A stretch of DNA of 8,362 bases, from positions 1 through 8,362 of the forward strand of contig CANKEI010000039.1 of assembly GCA_947481115.1 (NCBI GenBank), in the 5' to 3' direction. The notes beneath the pieces are model-generated. The model was given only the letters and a program-made list of their open reading frames with translations, was not told the origin of the DNA and ran no database searches. This DNA is from a bacterium. GTDB taxonomy: Bacteria; Babelota; Babeliae; Babelales; JABDEC01. Positions 5,923-8,362 of this stretch are shown here, piece by piece (position 1 is the first letter of the stretch; every line of letters starts with the position of its first letter). The position numbers were made by a program, and so were the translations under genes.

Positions 5923-6219
5923 AATTTTCCCTTTGAAAATATTTAAAAAAGTTAAATTATTAAAATTTTAGTTATTTACTTAAATCTATCCCCAATACGT
6001 TCGTGGTGAGTTTTTTCGACTTTAGGAGAAAAAATATCGAACCATAGGTCATAGTACCCTACTGTTTTATCGAAACTAGGGACAATAGATCACGTAAAAC
6101 TGGGAAAAATAGGGCTTAATTAGCAGGACTCTAGCTTTTCGAGTGGATTTTTCAGTACGCTAGAATTAACTAAAAATATTTAAATTGGGTTTAATTAAGA
6201 GATTAATTGGGGTTTGCTA
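5923..6219. other. Divergent intergenic region
   Basis: About 300 bp separate the minus-strand DUF1622-like operon from the plus-strand duplicated cysteine protein. It must hold promoters for both, but AT-rich sequence makes any one choice weak. Visible structures are a TTTTTTC/GAAAAAA inverted repeat around 6011-6035 and CTAGC...GCTAG arms around 6131-6166. A 26-codon minus-strand ORF (6052-5972) is too weak to call. Confidence 0.5.
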
Positions 6220-7383
6220 ATGGGGTTTATAGCTAGAAAATATAGTTACTTAGCTTATCTGGGGCTCTGTTTGGCTTTTTTAAAGCTTAATGCTGGAGAG
6301 ATTTTAGTCCAAGCCCAAGCTCAAAGCCAGCCACAATTGCTATATGCTACTGATGATGCGTTATGTCCTCCTGGCGTAGATTATATCAATATCGATGGCG
6401 ACGCGACGCAATTAATTTTTGGTATGACGCAGGCTAATTTTTTAGGGCCGAACGCTTTTAAAAATAATAAGCAGGTCTGTTTTAGTTTAGCGCGAGCCCA
6501 AGAGATTATGCAAAAACATAAATTATTGCCGTTAGGTGCATCAACGGAGCCACTTAATGCGATCAAAATTTTAAAATTTGCTGGGCCGGTAAATAGTGAG
6601 CCAACATTACAAAAATTTGTGCTGGGCTGCGAATTGCTCAAGCATTTCGATGAGGGAGTCTTAGCCAATACTTCGACTGATTTAAGAGAAGCTAATTGTA
6701 AATATTTACGTAAAATTGCGTCAGCTTGTGCCGAATTTTTTGGCGATTCGCGCTTTGATCAAGGGCCAGGCAACTATAAAGAGCTATTAATTTGTAGCAT
6801 AGGTGGCTCGACAGTTACGCCTGATAATCCCTTATCAAGTGGCACTGGGCCCATGCATGCCCATTCTGATGGTCTCTGTGCCGTACATGAAACTAATGTG
6901 AATCTAAAAGATAGCCCCTATATTTTAGGGATCGATTTTATAAATACGCCATTTACTAATAAAACTTTTGATCCGATTAATCAAGTTTGTTTTGATTTGA
7001 TGACTGCCAAGAATATTATCCAGAAATTTAAAATTATAGAACTTGAAGCAGCTATTAGCCAGTTAACCCAAAATTCGCCAGAGTTACAAAAATTTATCTT
7101 TGGTTGTGAATTTTTAAAACGTAATCCAATGGTAGTTGAACCTAGAGATATTGTCACCCGAGATAGCTTATGTGAATATCAAAAGTTTATTGCACCGGCT
7201 TGCGCAGAGTTATATGGTAATCCAGAATTTATAGCCGTAGCTGATAGCATTACCTGTCATAAACGAGGTATCGGACAAATGAAGCCGCGTGGTCGTCCAT
7301 GGCCAGCATTCCAGCCAGTTGGTTTGGCGTCGCAGGTGCTCGGTATCCAGCCGGAGTGGCATGCGGCAGCGCCAGCAATTTAA
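6220..7383 (+). CDS. Secreted protein with two copies of a six-cysteine domain, unrecognised
   Basis: This 387-residue protein starts with a signal peptide (hydrophobic residues 9-22, likely cleavage after Ala25 in LKLNA). The mature part is an internal duplication. Copy 1 has Cys at 49, 87, 137, 160, 170 and 192. Copy 2 has Cys at 220, 257, 296, 318, 328 and 346. Matching blocks are KQVCFSLARAQEIMQK / NQVCFDLMTAKNIIQK, LQKFVLGCELLK / LQKFIFGCEFLK and ACAEFFG / ACAELYG. The even cysteine count and export suggest three disulfides per domain. A basic/proline-rich tail (about 347-387, with KPRGRPWPAF) follows copy 2. I chose ATG 6220, with GGGG 8 nt upstream, over the in-frame TTG at 6214. The family is not recognised. 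A secreted, disulfide-rich, duplicated protein in a putative intracellular bacterium is a candidate surface or effector protein; this is inference. Confidence 0.8.
   Translation: MGFIARKYSYLAYLGLCLAFLKLNAGEILVQAQAQSQPQLLYATDDALCPPGVDYINIDGDATQLIFGMTQANFLGPNAFKNNKQVCFSLARAQEIMQKHKLLPLGASTEPLNAIKILKFAGPVNSEPTLQKFVLGCELLKHFDEGVLANTSTDLREANCKYLRKIASACAEFFGDSRFDQGPGNYKELLICSIGGSTVTPDNPLSSGTGPMHAHSDGLCAVHETNVNLKDSPYILGIDFINTPFTNKTFDPINQVCFDLMTAKNIIQKFKIIELEAAISQLTQNSPELQKFIFGCEFLKRNPMVVEPRDIVTRDSLCEYQKFIAPACAELYGNPEFIAVADSITCHKRGIGQMKPRGRPWPAFQPVGLASQVLGIQPEWHAAAPAI
6364..7257 (+). repeat. Tandem intragenic duplication encoding the two cysteine domains
   Basis: Positions 6364-6795 and 6877-7257 encode the two homologous six-cysteine units. 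The relation is clear in protein (shared Cys spacing and the GCE-LLK / ACAE blocks) but not in DNA, so the duplication is old. The linker between them is Ser/Thr/Gly/Pro-rich. Confidence 0.75.
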
Positions 7384-7436
7384 AAAATTAGTATGGGTTA
7401 AATTGGTTGTTTCCCGCTCATCTCGATGGAAGAAGT

Positions 7437-7628
7437 CTAGTGATTGTGTATGATCACAGTTGATTGGGCTGGTCTATTGGATAATTCAGCCAAAAATATA
7501 GCATATTGTAACTCTAGTCGTTCTCGTTCGATACGTAAGCGTTCTTCCCGCTGCTCAGCTTCACGACGAGCATTTTGTTCCATTACATAGTCACTATCGC
7601 TAACAATTAAACGATAAATATGGCCCAT
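7437..7628 (-). CDS. Small charged coiled-coil protein
   Basis: This 63-residue protein has a central Glu/Arg-rich heptad-like helix (about residues 17-49, with REAEQREERLRIERERLEL) and no export signal. It could be a small coiled-coil partner protein. The RBS is poor (AAGATCAA before the ATG), but a plausible minus-strand promoter (TTGATC, 17 bp, TATATC) lies upstream at 7691-7663. It is divergent from the HINT-protein gene and convergent with the cysteine-repeat gene. No family recognised. Confidence 0.5.
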   Translation of the reverse strand: MGHIYRLIVSDSDYVMEQNARREAEQREERLRIERERLELQYAIFLAELSNRPAQSTVIIHNH

Positions 7629-7644
7629 TTGATCTTATTTTAAT

Positions 7645-7675
7645 TTGTCAAATAATATTTTTGATATAGTATAAA
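7645..7675 (+). promoter_or_regulatory. Candidate promoter of the HINT-protein gene
   Basis: TTGTCA (7645-7650) is followed by TAGTAT (7667-7672, 16-bp spacer) or TATAAA (7670-7675, 19-bp spacer). It lies 45-75 bp upstream of the ATG at 7719 and overlaps the -10 of the divergent minus-strand promoter, so expression in the two directions could compete. Confidence 0.4.
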
Positions 7676-7691
7676 CGCTGCTATAGATCAA
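7663..7691 (-). promoter_or_regulatory. Candidate promoter of the coiled-coil protein gene
   Basis: On the minus strand TTGATC (7691-7686), a 17-bp spacer and TATATC (7668-7663) form a reasonable sigma-70 promoter about 35 bp upstream of the coiled-coil ATG (7628). It overlaps the plus-strand promoter. Confidence 0.4.
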
Positions 7692-7718
7692 AGTGAAGCA
7701 ACTTAAGGCAGAGTTACA

Positions 7719-8362
7719 ATGAACGCATTCTTTAAATTAAATATCACAAAATTAATTTATTTTTTAGGGCTGATTTTTTCTTTTACCAGTGCGCAATTAT
7801 ATGCTGAAGGATTTTTAGCGGGCACTTTGGTTAAAACCAGTACTGGTTATGTACCCATTGAGCAGATCAAAAAAGATGATTTAGTGTTGAGCTACGACTT
7901 CGGCGAATGTTGCGTGGTCGAATCCAAAGTAATACAAGTTACACGGCGACAGGCGTCGATGTGTATTCAGCTATCTCTTAATAATCAGAAAGTTTGTACA
8001 GCCCCAGCACAAAGATTTTATGCGCTTAAAGATCGTAAAATTGGATGGGTATTTGCCAAAGACTTAACCCATGAATTTCTTTTGCACAACAGTAATAGTG
8101 ACTTGGTACCATTAGGCGCTCATCTTGAAAAGCTACAAACTGGCTTAGAGCAAGTTGATGTTTATAGTTTAACTGTTGCGCAATGTCATAATTTTTTCGT
8201 ATCAGGGCAAGATGTTTTAGTGCATAATGTTGGCTTTGTGATTCCAATATTAACAATTACATTCAAGGGTGCAGTCGAATGGATAAGTTTTGCGGCCGCA
8301 GCATCGGCTGTCGGGACATGGTTATTTGGTGAGGCGTTAGAACGTAACGGCGTTGATACATC
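7719..8362 (+). CDS. Secreted HINT-domain protein of the polymorphic-toxin type, N-terminal part
   Basis: The gene is cut by the window edge after 214 codons. Residues 1-29 are a signal peptide (hydrophobic 11-24, likely cleavage after Ala29 in QLYA). The HINT (Hedgehog/intein) domain follows at once: GFLAGTLVKTSTGYVPIEQI (31-50), DDLVLSYD (53-60), TAPAQRFY (94-101), then the C-terminal block HNFFVSGQDVLVHN (157-170). In polymorphic toxins such a pretoxin-HINT domain releases the C-terminal toxin by self-cleavage at the final Asn. Here the usual first Cys (CFxAGT) is Gly31, and the block-B His (TPxH) is Gln98. The terminal His169-Asn170 remain, so Asn-dependent cleavage could still occur but full splicing chemistry looks unlikely. 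Residues 171-207 are hydrophobic and could cross or insert in a membrane. The effector domain is beyond the window. RBS is AAGGCAGAG, a little far from the ATG. Confidence 0.85.
   Translation, partial: MNAFFKLNITKLIYFLGLIFSFTSAQLYAEGFLAGTLVKTSTGYVPIEQIKKDDLVLSYDFGECCVVESKVIQVTRRQASMCIQLSLNNQKVCTAPAQRFYALKDRKIGWVFAKDLTHEFLLHNSNSDLVPLGAHLEKLQTGLEQVDVYSLTVAQCHNFFVSGQDVLVHNVGFVIPILTITFKGAVEWISFAAAASAVGTWLFGEALERNGVDT

Noticed and set aside
5972..6052. 26-codon minus-strand ORF upstream of the DUF1622-like gene
   Set aside because: Short, only a marginal GTAGGG ribosome site, and no recognisable features; likely chance.
6381..6668. 95-codon minus-strand ORF opposite the cysteine-repeat gene
   Set aside because: The plus frame has a signal peptide and an internal duplication, so this is its shadow.
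8026..8256. 76-codon minus-strand ORF opposite the HINT gene
   Set aside because: It lies across the conserved HINT C-terminal motifs on the plus strand and is a shadow.

Overview
The window is AT-rich DNA from a Gram-negative-type bacterium that uses a meso-diaminopimelate-adding MurE. Several features suggest a host-associated or intracellular lineage with a reduced genome: a secreted HINT-domain protein of the polymorphic-toxin type, remnants of a toxin/immunity cassette, several small secreted or membrane proteins without obvious homologues, an amino-acid importer, and a short GC-rich palindrome inside a housekeeping gene. Candidatus Dependentiae (TM6) is my best guess, but this rests on overall resemblance. 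No rRNA or other marker gene is present to fix it.

Layout. Left end (1-870): the start of an unrecognised minus-strand gene with a strong ribosome binding site but two early in-frame stops (1-137), a 42-bp AG dinucleotide microsatellite in its upstream region (226-267), and a small exported protein on the minus strand (384-758). At 872-1353 there is a degraded two-gene cassette on the plus strand. It holds the C-terminal tip of a secreted-toxin-like protein whose stop overlaps (ATGA) the start of a small immunity-like gene. The second gene can only be read through by changing frame twice, once at an A7 slippery run.

Core (1559-5228, plus strand): a sodium:alanine/glycine-type symporter, then murE with its own plausible promoter, then a MntA nucleotidyltransferase/HepT HEPN toxin-antitoxin pair whose genes overlap. 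Convergent to these is a minus-strand pair (5922-5247): a DUF1622-like membrane protein followed 7 bp later by a cysteine-rich exported or membrane-anchored small protein.

Right end (6220-8362): a secreted protein made of two diverged copies of a six-cysteine domain, a small charged coiled-coil protein on the minus strand, and, divergent from it, the start of a secreted HINT-domain protein that runs off the window. This HINT domain keeps its C-terminal VLVHN signature, but the usual nucleophilic Cys and the block-B His are replaced. The toxin/immunity remnants at 872-1353 may come from the same class of system as the HINT protein. That link is inference.

No tRNA, rRNA, CRISPR array or insertion sequence was recognised.
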